Positions 33,790 to 42,106 of a DNA stretch of 64,000 nt are shown one piece after another. Every line of letters starts with the position of its first letter. The stretch's first letter is position 1. A program made the translations under genes and the position numbers. Origin of the DNA: Parafrankia irregularis. GTDB lineage: Bacteria > Actinomycetota > Actinomycetes > Frankiales > Frankiaceae. The stretch covers positions 175,813-239,812 of the forward strand of contig NZ_FAOZ01000005.1 in NCBI RefSeq assembly GCF_001536285.1. Direction: 5' to 3'. Below the pieces are notes generated by a model that was not told the DNA's origin, did not search any database, and saw nothing but the letters and a program-made list of their open reading frames with translations.

Positions 33790-34653
33790 ATGGCCGCGGA
33801 CGGAGGGAACCCCGCCGGGAGCCGTGCGGGGCGGCTTGCCGGCACAACGGCACTGGTCACCGGCGGCGGGTCGGGAATCGGTGCCGCCCTGTGCCGCGCC
33901 CTGGCCGGCGCCGGCGCGACCGTGATCTGCACCGACCTGGACGAGGCCGCCGCGGCCCGCACCGCGGGCGACCTGCCCGGCGCCCGCTCCGCCCGGCTCG
34001 ACGTCACCGACGCGGCGGCGGTCGAGCGGACGGTCGCCGACGTCGTGGCCCGAGACGGACGGCTCGACCTGCTGGTCAACAACGCCGGCATCGTCTTCGG
34101 CGGCGAGACGACGGAGCTGACCCCCGCCCAGTGGAACCAGATCATCGACGTGAACATCCGCGGGGTGGTGCACGGTGTCACCGCGGCGTACCCAAGGATG
34201 ATCGCCGCCGGCGGCGGGCACATCGTCAACGTGGCCTCGCTGGCCGGCCTGGTCGCCTCCGGTCTGCTGACCAGCTACGTGATGACCAAGCATGCCGTCG
34301 TCGGGCTCTCCCTCGCGCTGCGGGCCGAGGCGGCCGCGCACGGCGTGGGCGTGACGGTCGTCTGCCCGTCCAGCGTCGACACGCCGATCCTCGACAAGGG
34401 CGCGATCGGGAGCTTCGACAGCCGGGATCTCTTCCTGAAGGACCAGGGCATCCGGAAGCCCTACGACGTCGACCAGCTGGCGGCGGACGTGCTGGCCGCC
34501 GTCGCCGCCGACCGGGCCCTGCTCATCGCGCCCCGGTCAGCCCGGATGGCCTGGCGCTTCCACCGGCTCGCACCCGGACTGCTGCGCCGCTCGGCGGTGC
34601 GTTGGGTCGCCAACCAGCGCAGCCGGGCCGCCGCCCACGCGGCCGGCCGTTGA
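33790..34653 (+). CDS. Short-chain dehydrogenase/reductase
   Basis: The 287-residue SDR has cofactor motif GGGSGIG, LDVTDAAAVE, LVNNAGIVFGG, the VASLAG Ser strand, YVMTK (YxxxK) and VCPSSVDTPI. The C-terminal segment LLIAPRSARMAWRFHRLAPG is the type seen in SDRs annotated as acetoin or ketoacyl reductases in catabolic clusters. It follows the first SDR directly (TGAGATG) and is closed by a strong terminator at 34665-34721. It belongs to the FMO/TetR locus. Confidence 0.88.
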   Translation: MAADGGNPAGSRAGRLAGTTALVTGGGSGIGAALCRALAGAGATVICTDLDEAAAARTAGDLPGARSARLDVTDAAAVERTVADVVARDGRLDLLVNNAGIVFGGETTELTPAQWNQIIDVNIRGVVHGVTAAYPRMIAAGGGHIVNVASLAGLVASGLLTSYVMTKHAVVGLSLALRAEAAAHGVGVTVVCPSSVDTPILDKGAIGSFDSRDLFLKDQGIRKPYDVDQLAADVLAAVAADRALLIAPRSARMAWRFHRLAPGLLRRSAVRWVANQRSRAAAHAAGR

Positions 34654-34664
34654 CGGAGCCCGCA

Positions 34665-34721
34665 GCGCCACCGGGGCTGCGGGGCTGGCGGGCAGCGCAG
34701 CCCCGCCAGCCCCGGTGGCGC
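34665..34721 (+). terminator. Strong hairpin terminator of the SDR operon
   Basis: The left arm GCGCCACCGGGGCTG-CGGGGCT pairs with AGCCCCG-CCAGCCCCGGTGGCGC, a stem of about 21 bp with one bulged base. It starts 12 bp after the second SDR stop. No U-tract is present, as is common in high-GC genomes. Confidence 0.8.
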
Positions 34722-34733
34722 GATGATGGACCC

Positions 34734-35033
34734 ATGCGCACGCAGAGTGGTTCCGCTTTGTCAGCACGCAAGGGCTCACGGCTGTCGATCGGCTCGGAGG
34801 ACTCCGTCCTGTGCCTGTGGTCGAAGGGCTCCGTGCTCTCGATCGGCTCGATCGGCTCGGTTCTGTCCATCGGCTCGATCGGCTCGGCCGTGTCCGTCCT
34901 GAGCGTCGGTTCCTGGGCGAGCTTCGGCTCGGTGATGAGCGCCGCGTCAGGCTGGTCGGTGATGTCCTGGCGGGCCCGGTGGTCAACCCTGACGGGCGGC
35001 CCCGCGGAACCGACGTCGGGCAGCCACTCCTGA
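34734..35033 (+). CDS. Small protein with serine at every third residue
   Basis: ATG 34734 gives 99 residues. From residue 15 to 78 every third position is Ser (15, 18, 21 ... 78) except residue 27, which is Cys. The intervening pairs are mostly hydrophobic-Gly or two hydrophobics (SIG, SVL, SVG, SWA, SFG, SVM). No signal peptide is present; the N-terminus (MRTQSGSALSARKGS) is basic. Such strict three-residue periodicity suggests a stacked helix or beta-solenoid. I have an impression of similar small proteins in other actinomycetes but know no function. The ribosome site is weak (GATGGA). It lies between the SDR terminator and a convergent methyltransferase gene. Confidence 0.6.
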   Translation: MRTQSGSALSARKGSRLSIGSEDSVLCLWSKGSVLSIGSIGSVLSIGSIGSAVSVLSVGSWASFGSVMSAASGWSVMSWRARWSTLTGGPAEPTSGSHS

Positions 35034-35122
35034 CCTCGACCGACCTCGACTCGACCAACCGCCAACGCGACTCGACGCGGTGCGGGCGGCGCGGCGCAGC
35101 GCGGCGCAGCGAAAGAGCAGGC

Positions 35123-35941
35123 TCAGGCGACGGCGAGGATCTCGCCGTTCGGGATCGTGATCGACGCTCCGGGCGTGGCTGCCCACGCACGCCACGCCCG
35201 CGAGATCCGCTCCAGATCGGCCTGGCTGGCAAATCCGCCGGCCAGGGCCTGGGACGCCATGTCCGAGCGCAGGATCCGCTCGGCCCACATCTGCCCCCAC
35301 CAGCGCCGATCGGCCTCTGATTCGTACACCCAGTCGTCGTTCGTCGCCGCGACCTCGGTGAACCCGGCGTCGCGCGCCCACTGCGCCAGGTGGCGCCCCG
35401 CATCCGGTTCCCCGCCGTTCGCCCGCGCGGTACGCAGATACACATCGAGCCACTCGTCGAGCTCGGGCGGCCTCGGCGTCCACACGAAGTCGCTGTAGCT
35501 GCCGTCCCGAGCGGCGACGAGACCACCAGGACGGCACACCCGACGCATCTCGCGCAGCGCGAGCACCGGGTCTGCGACGTGCTGAAGAACCTGATGGGCA
35601 TGCACGACGTCGAACGAATCATCGTCGAACTGCAACGAGTGGACGTCGGCCACGGCGAAGACGATTCCGCCGGCGGCAGTCCCGCCGCGACGGGCAGCCT
35701 CCGCCCGGGCCAGCTCCAGTACGGACTCGCTGATCTCCACCGCCGTGACCTGCCCGGGCGCCACCCGCTCGGCCAGGTCGACGGTGATCGTGCCCGGCCC
35801 GGCGCCGATGTCGAGCAACGTCATCCCGGGCCGCAGCGCCGGCAACAAGTAGGCCGCCGAGTTCTCGGCCGTGCGCCAGCGATGGGACCTGAGCACCGAC
35901 TCGTGATGGCCGTGTGTGTAGGTGTTCGCGGGTGTCGTCAT
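35123..35941 (-). CDS. SAM-dependent methyltransferase (UbiE/arsenite-type fold)
   Basis: The 272-residue class I methyltransferase has motif I LLDIGAGPGTITVDLAE, motif II VTAVEIS, FAVADVHSLQFDDDSFDVV (motif IV) and RRVCRPGGLVAARDG. The C-terminal helical region (GRHLAQWARDAGFTEV, then a Trp-rich stretch) is typical of small-molecule methyltransferases in actinomycetes. GGGCGAGG precedes the ATG. The gene stands alone, and a perfect palindrome at 35995-36011 lies in its promoter region. Confidence 0.87.
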   Translation of the reverse strand: MTTPANTYTHGHHESVLRSHRWRTAENSAAYLLPALRPGMTLLDIGAGPGTITVDLAERVAPGQVTAVEISESVLELARAEAARRGGTAAGGIVFAVADVHSLQFDDDSFDVVHAHQVLQHVADPVLALREMRRVCRPGGLVAARDGSYSDFVWTPRPPELDEWLDVYLRTARANGGEPDAGRHLAQWARDAGFTEVAATNDDWVYESEADRRWWGQMWAERILRSDMASQALAGGFASQADLERISRAWRAWAATPGASITIPNGEILAVA

Positions 35942-35994
35942 CGCACCTCGCCCTTCTCGCTACGGATCGATCCGTCTCCACGCCGAGCCTATCT

Positions 35995-36011
35995 CATAGT
36001 TCGAAACTATG
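35995..36011. promoter_or_regulatory. Palindrome CATAGTT-CGA-AACTATG upstream of the methyltransferase
   Basis: This has perfect 7-bp arms with a 3-nt centre, 54 bp upstream of the start codon. The AT-rich palindrome stands out in this GC-rich DNA and looks like the operator of a dimeric repressor such as ArsR, MarR or TetR type. No regulator gene is adjacent. Confidence 0.55.
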
Positions 36012-36256
36012 ATCCCAATATTTGAGACGACGACAGGGCGAGCGCGATTCCCGAGCTTCGGCCTACCGCCGCTACCGAGCAGGACCTACGGGCCGCGGTC
36101 GCCAGGAAGCCCGTCGCGGACCGAAATCGATCAAGGTCGCTGGTCGCTGGTCGCTGGTCGGGGAGGTTCGCACTCCACGAACACGGCCGGACCTCCGCGC
36201 ACCCGATACCTCGGCGCCCGGTAACCGGATAGCCCGGCAGCCCAGTTTGGCGAGTC

Positions 36257-36308
36257 GCAAGAGTGAACGATTTTGGTCGTTCCGACGAACGAAATCCTTC
36301 TTTCTTGC
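36257..36308 (+). repeat. Dispersed hairpin repeat family 1, copy C
   Basis: A 52-bp core beginning GCAAGAGTGAACGATTTTGG and ending CGAAATCCTTCTTTCTTGC. Together with copy E it forms a subfamily: both are preceded by GCGAGTC and followed by a GACTCTGCACCCCTTT-like block. Confidence 0.75.
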
Positions 36309-36546
36309 GGGTCGCCAGGCGACTCTGCACCCCTTTTGCGCCCCTTGAGGTGAATTACCGGTGCACGCGCGGCGGTGCGGGATCCTTGATGGGTGGCCGT
36401 GCGGGTGGGGTTCGCATTCCGTCAACACGGCTCCGTCAGGCCCGTGCAGGTAGCCGGGATCCGCCGCGTCTCAGAATTCCGCCACGGGCCTCCGGAACAA
36501 CCAGGATCCTAAGCCCGGGCTGTCACCGTGGCTGCGGCTGCCGACG

Positions 36547-36598
36547 AGCAGGATCTGAGGACTACGGTCGCCAGAACGACGAACACCCTCCGCTCCTC
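36547..36598 (+). repeat. Dispersed hairpin repeat family 1, copy F (degenerate)
   Basis: It aligns without gaps over the 52-bp core with copy A (GCAGGATCTGAGGACTACGG ... CACCCTCCGCTCCTC) and has the same GCTGCGGCTGCC hexamer flank. Many substitutions have destroyed the hairpin. Confidence 0.5.
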
Positions 36599-36715
36599 GG
36601 ACTCGTCCCGTCGTCGATCACGAATCTGGGCGTGCTGGTGGAGGGTGAAACCGAGGGGGACGAGCCAGCACCACAGGCCAGCCAGCACCGCAGGCCGGAT
36701 CAGACGCAGGCCGGA

Positions 36716-37360
36716 TCAGACGCAGGCGACCCGGTCGCTGCGCCGGCCCTCGATGTCGCCACCGCTCACCGCGCTCGTGCACTGGGTGAAGATGACAAGG
36801 ACCAGGTCGGGAGTCCGGGTACCACCGGCCAGCACCTGAACGCTCTGGCTCCGCCCGGTGAAGGTCACCTTTGTCCGCCCCTCGGAACCGGCCTCCTGGA
36901 AGAACTTGTAACCGGCACCAGGCAAAGCCGCGCGATAGTAGGCGACGGCCGCGGCGGGAGCTATTCGCTCAAGCCTGATGGTCGCGTCGGTCGCCTTTGC
37001 CTCGGAAACCGTCACGGTCGCTCCCGGCGGGATAGGAAAATCCGCGGGAACAATTGTTCCAGCGAGCGGACCGGTTCCCGCGTCCCCCGCCGACTGCGTC
37101 GCCGCGCCGCCCCCGGCACCTGGCGCCGCGACCGGATCCGCGGCCGCCGCCGCGGCGGCGGCTGACGGTGACGAAGCACCTCCGGCCAGCTCAACGGGTA
37201 TGTCGGTCGCCCAGGCACCTGGCGATGTGGTGACGGTGCCGGCCCCGTCGGCCTCGCCGGACCCGGCCGATCCGCCGCCGCAGGCACCCGTCGACAGCAC
37301 CAGGCCCACTCCGATGGCCGCAGCCATCACACGGAGCGCGCGCACCATTACCTTCATCAT
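36716..37360 (-). CDS. Putative lipoprotein of unknown function
   Basis: The 214-residue product has a signal peptide with lipobox VLSTGACGGG (Cys about 27). A long Ala/Gly/Ser/Pro linker follows, then a C-terminal domain (about 100-214) containing VPADFPIPPGATVTV, ATIRLERIAPAAAVAYYRAALPGAGYKF and VTFTGRSQSVQVLAG. The YYRAALPxAGY segment is found in several actinobacterial surface lipoproteins whose function I do not know. GGGGGGA precedes the ATG. It is followed by a decayed repeat and not coupled to neighbours. Confidence 0.72.
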   Translation of the reverse strand: MMKVMVRALRVMAAAIGVGLVLSTGACGGGSAGSGEADGAGTVTTSPGAWATDIPVELAGGASSPSAAAAAAAADPVAAPGAGGGAATQSAGDAGTGPLAGTIVPADFPIPPGATVTVSEAKATDATIRLERIAPAAAVAYYRAALPGAGYKFFQEAGSEGRTKVTFTGRSQSVQVLAGGTRTPDLVLVIFTQCTSAVSGGDIEGRRSDRVACV

Positions 37361-37514
37361 ATTCCCCCCGTGACCCGACCATGCTGTCAGCGCTCAGCAA
37401 AGTCGACACGGCCGAAAATACACCGTTCCATGGAAAGCCCCGCCGGCGCCGTTCGCCGTTCGCGTTGTCGGCGGCGGTCGGGCACGCGCCGCCGCCGCCT
37501 CGTCTATCGCGCCA

Positions 37515-39854
37515 TCAGCACAGCGGAACCCTGGTATCGACCCAGACGGTGTTCGACGGGCCGGAGGTCTGGCCGTTGTTGTAGAAGCCGTCCGCGTCGG
37601 AGTAGTACGCGTTGTTCCACGGCGACGATGCGATCCTGTACCACCAGTCGTTCCCGTTCGGGGTGACGTAGCCACGCACCCGGCAGGACACCTGCACCGT
37701 CTGGTGGTACCCGATGTCCGGGCCGCGCGTACCACCAGCGGTCTGGTAGTTCGTCCACGTGTGCCCGCCGTGGTTGGACGTCTCCGAGTAGGTGGACGGC
37801 GCCGGCGGCACGGTCGTCGGCGCCACCGTCGTCGGCGCCACCGTCGTCGGCGCCACCGTCGTCGGCGACAGGGACGGGCTCGGCGACGGCGGCGTCGTCC
37901 GCACCGGCGGAGCCGTCGACGGGGTCGGGGTCGGAGTCGGAGTCGGAGCAGGCGGCGTCGTCGTCCGCACCGGTGAAGTCGTCGACCGGGTCGACGTCGG
38001 CGACGTCGGCGACGTCGGCGACGCGCCGGGTGTTGTCGGGCGGGCCGACGACGGCTGCTGCTGCGTTCCGGTCGGCAGCTGCGCGGGCGGCGACGACGGG
38101 AGGGCGGCCGTCCGCGGCCGCACGGTGATGGAGACCTGCTCCGTGGCAGTACCACCGCCGACGAGCTGGGCGCTGACGCTGACGGTGTAGGTCCCGGCCG
38201 CGGCCCAGGAATGGGTGACGTCGAGACCCATCCCGTTCGCGCCGTCGCCGTAGTACCAGCTGGCACTGGCCACCGGTGCCGTGTCGCCCAGTGGGACGAC
38301 CCGCAGGGTCACCGTGCTGTCAGTCGTGACCTGCTGGGCGGTCACGCGGATCTCAACACCGGACCGTGCGGGCGGCCGCGCCGAGGTCGGCGGCGCAGCG
38401 GTCGGCGGCGCAGCGGTCGGCGAGTTGCTGACCTGCGGCGCTGTGCGCGGCTGCGGCTCGGAAGCCTGCGTCGAAGGGGACGAGGACGGCACCACCGGCA
38501 CGACCGGCCTCGACTCGGCGGTACGCGTCGGCTGGGGCGTCCGCGCCGGGGCGGAGGTCTGCGCAGGCTGTGACGGCTGTGCCGGAGGGGATGTCTGCGC
38601 CGGGGGCGGCGTCTGCGCCGGGCCGGACGGCGTGTTCGCGGCGACGCCGGCTGCGCCCCGGTCGAACTCGTGTGCCTCGGAAGCGGTGCCGTCCGCGCGG
38701 ATGACACCGGCGATGTCACGATTACGGTCGTTGTAGAACATCAACGTGCCCTGCGCGACCAGCTCGAGCGCGGCACTCGGCCCGTGCACCACTTCCGAGC
38801 GGGCCAGAACCCGCGGGCGGGCCGGGTCCGTCGTGTCCACGACGATGATCGCACCGGTGGTCAGATCGGGGATGAACACGCGCCCCGCCGCATCCTTCGG
38901 CTGCCCGAGCGTGTGACCTTCGGGTGCGATCGACAGTGCCGCCGTGGCGCAACCGCCCGCCGCGACGTCACTGACCACCAGCACCCCCCGCTGGCTGTTG
39001 ACCAGGTAGAGCGCCGTCCCCCGGCTGGAGCCGATGACCTCGACCGTCCGCAGATCGGACAGCGGCTCGACGCATGTGTGCTCGTCGCCGAGGCCGTCCG
39101 CCCCGATCGTTCGCACCGTGCCGGCGGCGAAGTCGACGAGGTAGGGCCTGCCTGCCACCGTCACCAGCTGCACCAGCGCCGGGTTGCTGACCACGTTCCG
39201 CCAGACGCGGGTGCCGGCGGCGTCGATTCTGACGAGCCCGCCGGTGCCGTCGACAGCCCAGAGCCGTGCCTGGCCGTCGGCACCCGCCGAGGCGTCGCTG
39301 ATCGTCGCCCCTTCAGCCATGCCGGCGGGGGCCGCCAGCGAGTAGGTCCGCACGGTCCGCAGCGTCTTCGGGTCGGCGATGCTGACCACGCCGGTCAGCC
39401 GGTCCCGGACGAAGACCGCACTGGGCGTGGCCCGGATCTCCAGCCGCGGCTGCCCGTCGGCGAGCTGCCCGACATCCGCGTTTCTGGTTTCAGCGTCGAC
39501 GAACGACACCGGAGCGCCCAGGTCGAACGTCGCACCATCGATGCGCTGGACGGCACCGTCCTTCAGGACGGCGAACGCGTCCGGCCCCGACTGGGCGACC
39601 GCCAACGGCTCTCCCAGGAGAGACACTCGACGGATCACCGCTGCCGACGCCCCGTCCACCAGCACTCCGGCCCAGGCGGGCGTGGATGGCAGCCAGGCGG
39701 AGCTGTCGTCCAGGTTCGCGGCCCGGGCCGGGGGTGTCCCCGGCGACCGCCAGGCGACGATGGTCACCGCGCACGCGACCAGCAGGAAACCCAGCGACGC
39801 GCGGAGCAGCCACAGCCGCCGCGGCCCCGTCTCCCTGCCTGCCATTTTACCCAC
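37515..39854 (-). CDS. Large exported protein with propeller-like, PKD and C-terminal Trp/Tyr-rich modules
   Basis: This 779-residue protein has a signal anchor (about 14-35). A repeat region of beta-propeller character (about 50-400) contains segments such as VFVRDRLTGVVSIADP, RPYLVDFAAGTVRTIG and VFIPDLTTGAIIVVDTTDP. A Pro/Gln/Thr linker leads to a PKD-like domain (about 505-585; SWYYGDGANGMGLDVTHSWA, AGTYTVSVSA). A long Pro/Thr linker with PTPTP and TTVAP tandem units follows, then a C-terminal module (about 700-779) with VSCRVRGYV, NDWWYRIASSPWNNAYYSDA and a final Cys. That module is familiar at the end of actinobacterial cell-surface and kinase proteins. It is probably extracellular; ligand unknown. 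Confidence 0.75.
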   Translation of the reverse strand: MGKMAGRETGPRRLWLLRASLGFLLVACAVTIVAWRSPGTPPARAANLDDSSAWLPSTPAWAGVLVDGASAAVIRRVSLLGEPLAVAQSGPDAFAVLKDGAVQRIDGATFDLGAPVSFVDAETRNADVGQLADGQPRLEIRATPSAVFVRDRLTGVVSIADPKTLRTVRTYSLAAPAGMAEGATISDASAGADGQARLWAVDGTGGLVRIDAAGTRVWRNVVSNPALVQLVTVAGRPYLVDFAAGTVRTIGADGLGDEHTCVEPLSDLRTVEVIGSSRGTALYLVNSQRGVLVVSDVAAGGCATAALSIAPEGHTLGQPKDAAGRVFIPDLTTGAIIVVDTTDPARPRVLARSEVVHGPSAALELVAQGTLMFYNDRNRDIAGVIRADGTASEAHEFDRGAAGVAANTPSGPAQTPPPAQTSPPAQPSQPAQTSAPARTPQPTRTAESRPVVPVVPSSSPSTQASEPQPRTAPQVSNSPTAAPPTAAPPTSARPPARSGVEIRVTAQQVTTDSTVTLRVVPLGDTAPVASASWYYGDGANGMGLDVTHSWAAAGTYTVSVSAQLVGGGTATEQVSITVRPRTAALPSSPPAQLPTGTQQQPSSARPTTPGASPTSPTSPTSTRSTTSPVRTTTPPAPTPTPTPTPSTAPPVRTTPPSPSPSLSPTTVAPTTVAPTTVAPTTVPPAPSTYSETSNHGGHTWTNYQTAGGTRGPDIGYHQTVQVSCRVRGYVTPNGNDWWYRIASSPWNNAYYSDADGFYNNGQTSGPSNTVWVDTRVPLC

Positions 39855-40567
39855 CTGCGCCCGTCGAACGAATGGTTCCTGCCGGAAGGCCGGCCGCAGG
39901 CCCCGCTACCTGACCACAGGTACGGCCGCAGCCGTCATCCGTCAGGCGGGTGGCGCCCCACGCGGCTGATTATCGCCGCAGGCGCATGGCCGAGAGCAAT
40001 GATCCCCCCGACGAAGTCCCCCGGATCGATGACCGGACAGAGCGCCAGCTCCCGCAGCCGCTGGTCAGGCCTCGGGCCGGATTTCGTTGTCGGGGAGACG
40101 ACAGGAGAATTCACCGCGCGGCATCCGCCGGACACGCCAGAGCAGTCGAGCAGGCGCAGCACCTGGATGTGCTCATCCTGCCGATCACAGCAGGTGTCGA
40201 AGCCTCCGTGGCGCGGGCATTCGATGTCGTCACCCGCCGCGCCGTAGTAAAGGTCAGGGCCGCCGAGGTCGAGGACAACACGTGCCCCACTCGCCTCGCG
40301 TCGCTCGCGACTCCGACGTCGACAGGCTCATAACCCGATCCAACGGCGGCGCCCAAGCCTGACCACGAATGAAGGTCCGCCACGTCGACGCGCGGAGTAC
40401 TACGAGGGCTTCGACAGCCGAGTCGACAGTGAACTCTGGCGCCCGCCCGCCCGCCTGCCCGCCCGCCCGCCTGCCCGCCTGCCCGCCTGCCCGCCTGCCC
40501 GACGAAGGACCACGGCCCGGGACCGATACCTGAGTTGCAACCAGATCTTGCGCAACTCTGCCAACGC
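39855..40567. other. Intergenic region with simple repeat; possible gene remnant
   Basis: A frame starting ATG 39986 has coding-like third bases for about 40 codons and then degenerates; I recognise nothing in it. A CCTGCCCG/CCCGCCCG simple repeat occupies 40441-40501. No function is assigned. Confidence 0.35.
40441..40501. repeat. CCCG/CCTG tetranucleotide-type simple repeat
   Basis: About fifteen tandem CCCG/CCTG units (CCCGCCCGCCTG and CCTGCCCG runs). It lies in noncoding sequence and reads as Gly/Ala/Arg repeats on the minus strand. Confidence 0.8.
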
Positions 40568-41038
40568 CTATCGTCCGGCGGTGATTTGTTCTCGGAGAAT
40601 GTCACCATGGCCGGCGTGACGGGCGAAATCCTCGATCAGGAGCAGGTAGACAAACCGTAGGCTGACGTCGCCGGCGCGGGGGTGCGCCCTGGTGTCGTCG
40701 AGCTCGAAGTCGGCGGCGATCACGCGGGAGCGCTCGCTGGCGCGCTCGAATTCGGCGATCACGTCGGCAAGGGTTTCGCCGTCGGCGACAACGAAACTGC
40801 CGTCGTCACCGGTGGCGTAGCCGTCGCATGCGGACTCCTCCAGGCCGAGCAGGGTGCGTTGGAACCAGATGCGCTCAGCGGTGGCGGCGTGTTTGATCAG
40901 GCCGATCGGTGTGGTGAGTGAGACGACCAGGCGCCGCCGCGCGTCGGCCTCGGACAGCCCTCGCGCGGTGTCGATGAGCGCTTGCCGGTTGCGGTCGAGC
41001 ATGCTCTCCAACATGAGACGTTCGGGTCCAGTGGTCAT
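40568..41038 (-). CDS. DinB/DUF664-family protein
   Basis: The start ATG 41038 (MTTGPERLMLESMLDRNRQA) matches the usual N-terminus of the family, so the earlier ATG 41056 is not preferred. The 156-residue four-helix protein has His residues of the metal site: LIKHAATAERIWF (first His) and the C-terminal EDFARHAGHGDILREQ (H-x2-H). Members of the DinB/YfiT superfamily are metal-dependent enzymes such as thiol-dependent transferases (bacillithiol or mycothiol). The actual reaction here is unknown. It stands alone. Confidence 0.85.
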   Translation of the reverse strand: MTTGPERLMLESMLDRNRQALIDTARGLSEADARRRLVVSLTTPIGLIKHAATAERIWFQRTLLGLEESACDGYATGDDGSFVVADGETLADVIAEFERASERSRVIAADFELDDTRAHPRAGDVSLRFVYLLLIEDFARHAGHGDILREQITAGR

Positions 41039-41441
41039 TCGGGGCCATATGAACATGAATTGTCAGCTTTCTGGACCAAAAGAACAATGACGGATCTTTG
41101 CGGCTGGTGACGCGCTTCTTACCGGCACAGCCCGAGGTGCGGCCGCGCCCCGCCGTCATCGTGCCCGCACCGCGAACACGCCCATTTGATCGATCAGAAG
41201 CCGACCACGAAGCACTGACCCCGGACCTTCCACGCATCGCCGTGGTCACCCGGTCGACACCGACGCATGGGGAGGCCCGTACGTACGAGGGTGCGGCCAG
41301 CCTCCACCGAAAAGACCTTCGGCGGCTCCGGAAGCCGGAGGACCGGACCAGATCCACCCTCTCGGCGATCATGTAGCCGACAAGTCGGGAGACGTCGCAA
41401 GTGGTCGAATGACGACGAGTTCTAAGGCTCAAAATGACTCA

Positions 41442-41471
41442 AGCCTTGATCAGAAACTTACGATCAAGGCT
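41442..41471 (-). terminator. Hairpin terminator downstream of tRNA-Asn
   Basis: A perfect 10-bp inverted repeat (AGCCTTGATC / GATCAAGGCT, 10-nt loop) starts 17 bp past the tRNA 3' end. On the transcribed strand it is followed by a T-containing stretch (TTGAGTCATTTT). Confidence 0.75.
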
Positions 41472-41487
41472 GTGACCTGCGGTGATG

Positions 41488-41560
41488 CTCCTGCGATAGG
41501 ACTCGAACCTATAACCTGCCGGTTAACAGCCGGCTGCTCTGCCAATTGAGCTACGCAGGA
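41488..41560 (-). tRNA. tRNA-Asn (anticodon GTT)
   Basis: On the minus strand the 73-nt cloverleaf has acceptor arms TCCTGCG / CGCAGGA with discriminator G. The D-arm region is AGCTCAATTGGCAGAGCA, the anticodon stem-loop CCGGCTGTTAACCGG with anticodon GTT, and the T-arm GGTTCGAGTCC. No CCA is encoded. No second copy of its 3' end was noticed nearby, so there is no sign of an integrated element at this site. Confidence 0.97.
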
Positions 41561-41804
41561 CCGTTCTGGGCGCCATCCACGAACCTGGAACCCTCGCAGA
41601 TCGTACACCAGTCACCCGGCAACCAGCTCCGGGTAGATCGGCGATCTCGCGGTCCAGATCGGCGGTCCAGATCGTGTCTGACGTCCGTCAGCCTACCTGA
41701 GGTTCCCCGGGTGCTGCCGGTGGGGTAGTAAACAAGCCTAGTGACATGCCGGAGCGCCAGCGGAGTCGGCCGCGCCCGCCCGGCCCTGCCCCCCGGGAGG
41801 AACC

Positions 41805-42086
41805 ATGCGCATCAGGCCCAGTGTGGCCATCGCCCTTGGCGTCGGATATGTCCTGGGTGCGCGTGGTGGCCGCGAGCACTATGACGCGATCATGCGCCAG
41901 GCCCGCGAGGTGCGGGAGCGTCCCGAGGTCCAGAGCGTGGCCGGGGTGGTGTCCGCGCAGGCCGGGGCGCTGTTCCACCGGGTGCGCGCGATGCTCGGTG
42001 GAACGGAGCCTGATGTGAACAGTGCCCCGTTCGCGCTCCCCCGCGACGCGCACAGCTCGAACGGGGCGGGGGTGCGAGCCCGCTGA
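41805..42086 (+). CDS. Small membrane-associated protein (YtxH-like)
   Basis: The 93-residue product has a short N-terminal hydrophobic segment with glycine pattern (RPSVAIALGVGYVLGARGGREHYD). This resembles the start of small actinobacterial YtxH-type proteins. An amphipathic helix (MRQAREVRERPEVQS) and a polar tail follow. GGGAGG stands 6 nt before the ATG. Function is unknown. It lies 20 bp upstream of the HxlR-type gene and may be co-transcribed with it. Confidence 0.75.
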   Translation: MRIRPSVAIALGVGYVLGARGGREHYDAIMRQAREVRERPEVQSVAGVVSAQAGALFHRVRAMLGGTEPDVNSAPFALPRDAHSSNGAGVRAR

Positions 42087-42106
42087 GCAGCCGGCACACG
42101 CATGGC

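Larger units (their letters stand above)
36012..36715. other. Intergenic region with two repeat copies
   Basis: No credible gene is present. It contains family 1 repeat copies C (36257-36308, with homologous flank to about 36375) and F (36547-36598, decayed), plus a short GTCGCTG triplication near 36140-36163. Confidence 0.5.

Noticed and set aside
36263-37165. A 300-codon plus-strand frame across the repeat region and the lipoprotein gene
   Set aside because: It spans noncoding repeats and is antisense to a lipoprotein gene with a clear signal peptide and ribosome site.
38000-38030. GTCGGCGAC-type repeats as regulatory iterons
   Set aside because: They lie inside the coding sequence of the PKD protein and encode its Pro/Thr/Ser linkers.
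40441-40501. Tandem CCCG/CCTG units as a possible CRISPR-like array
   Set aside because: The units are 4-12 bp without spacers; this is a simple repeat. No CRISPR array or cas gene is present in the window.
41488-41560. tRNA-Asn as an integration site of a genomic island
   Set aside because: No integrase gene and no second copy of the tRNA 3' end were seen on either side.
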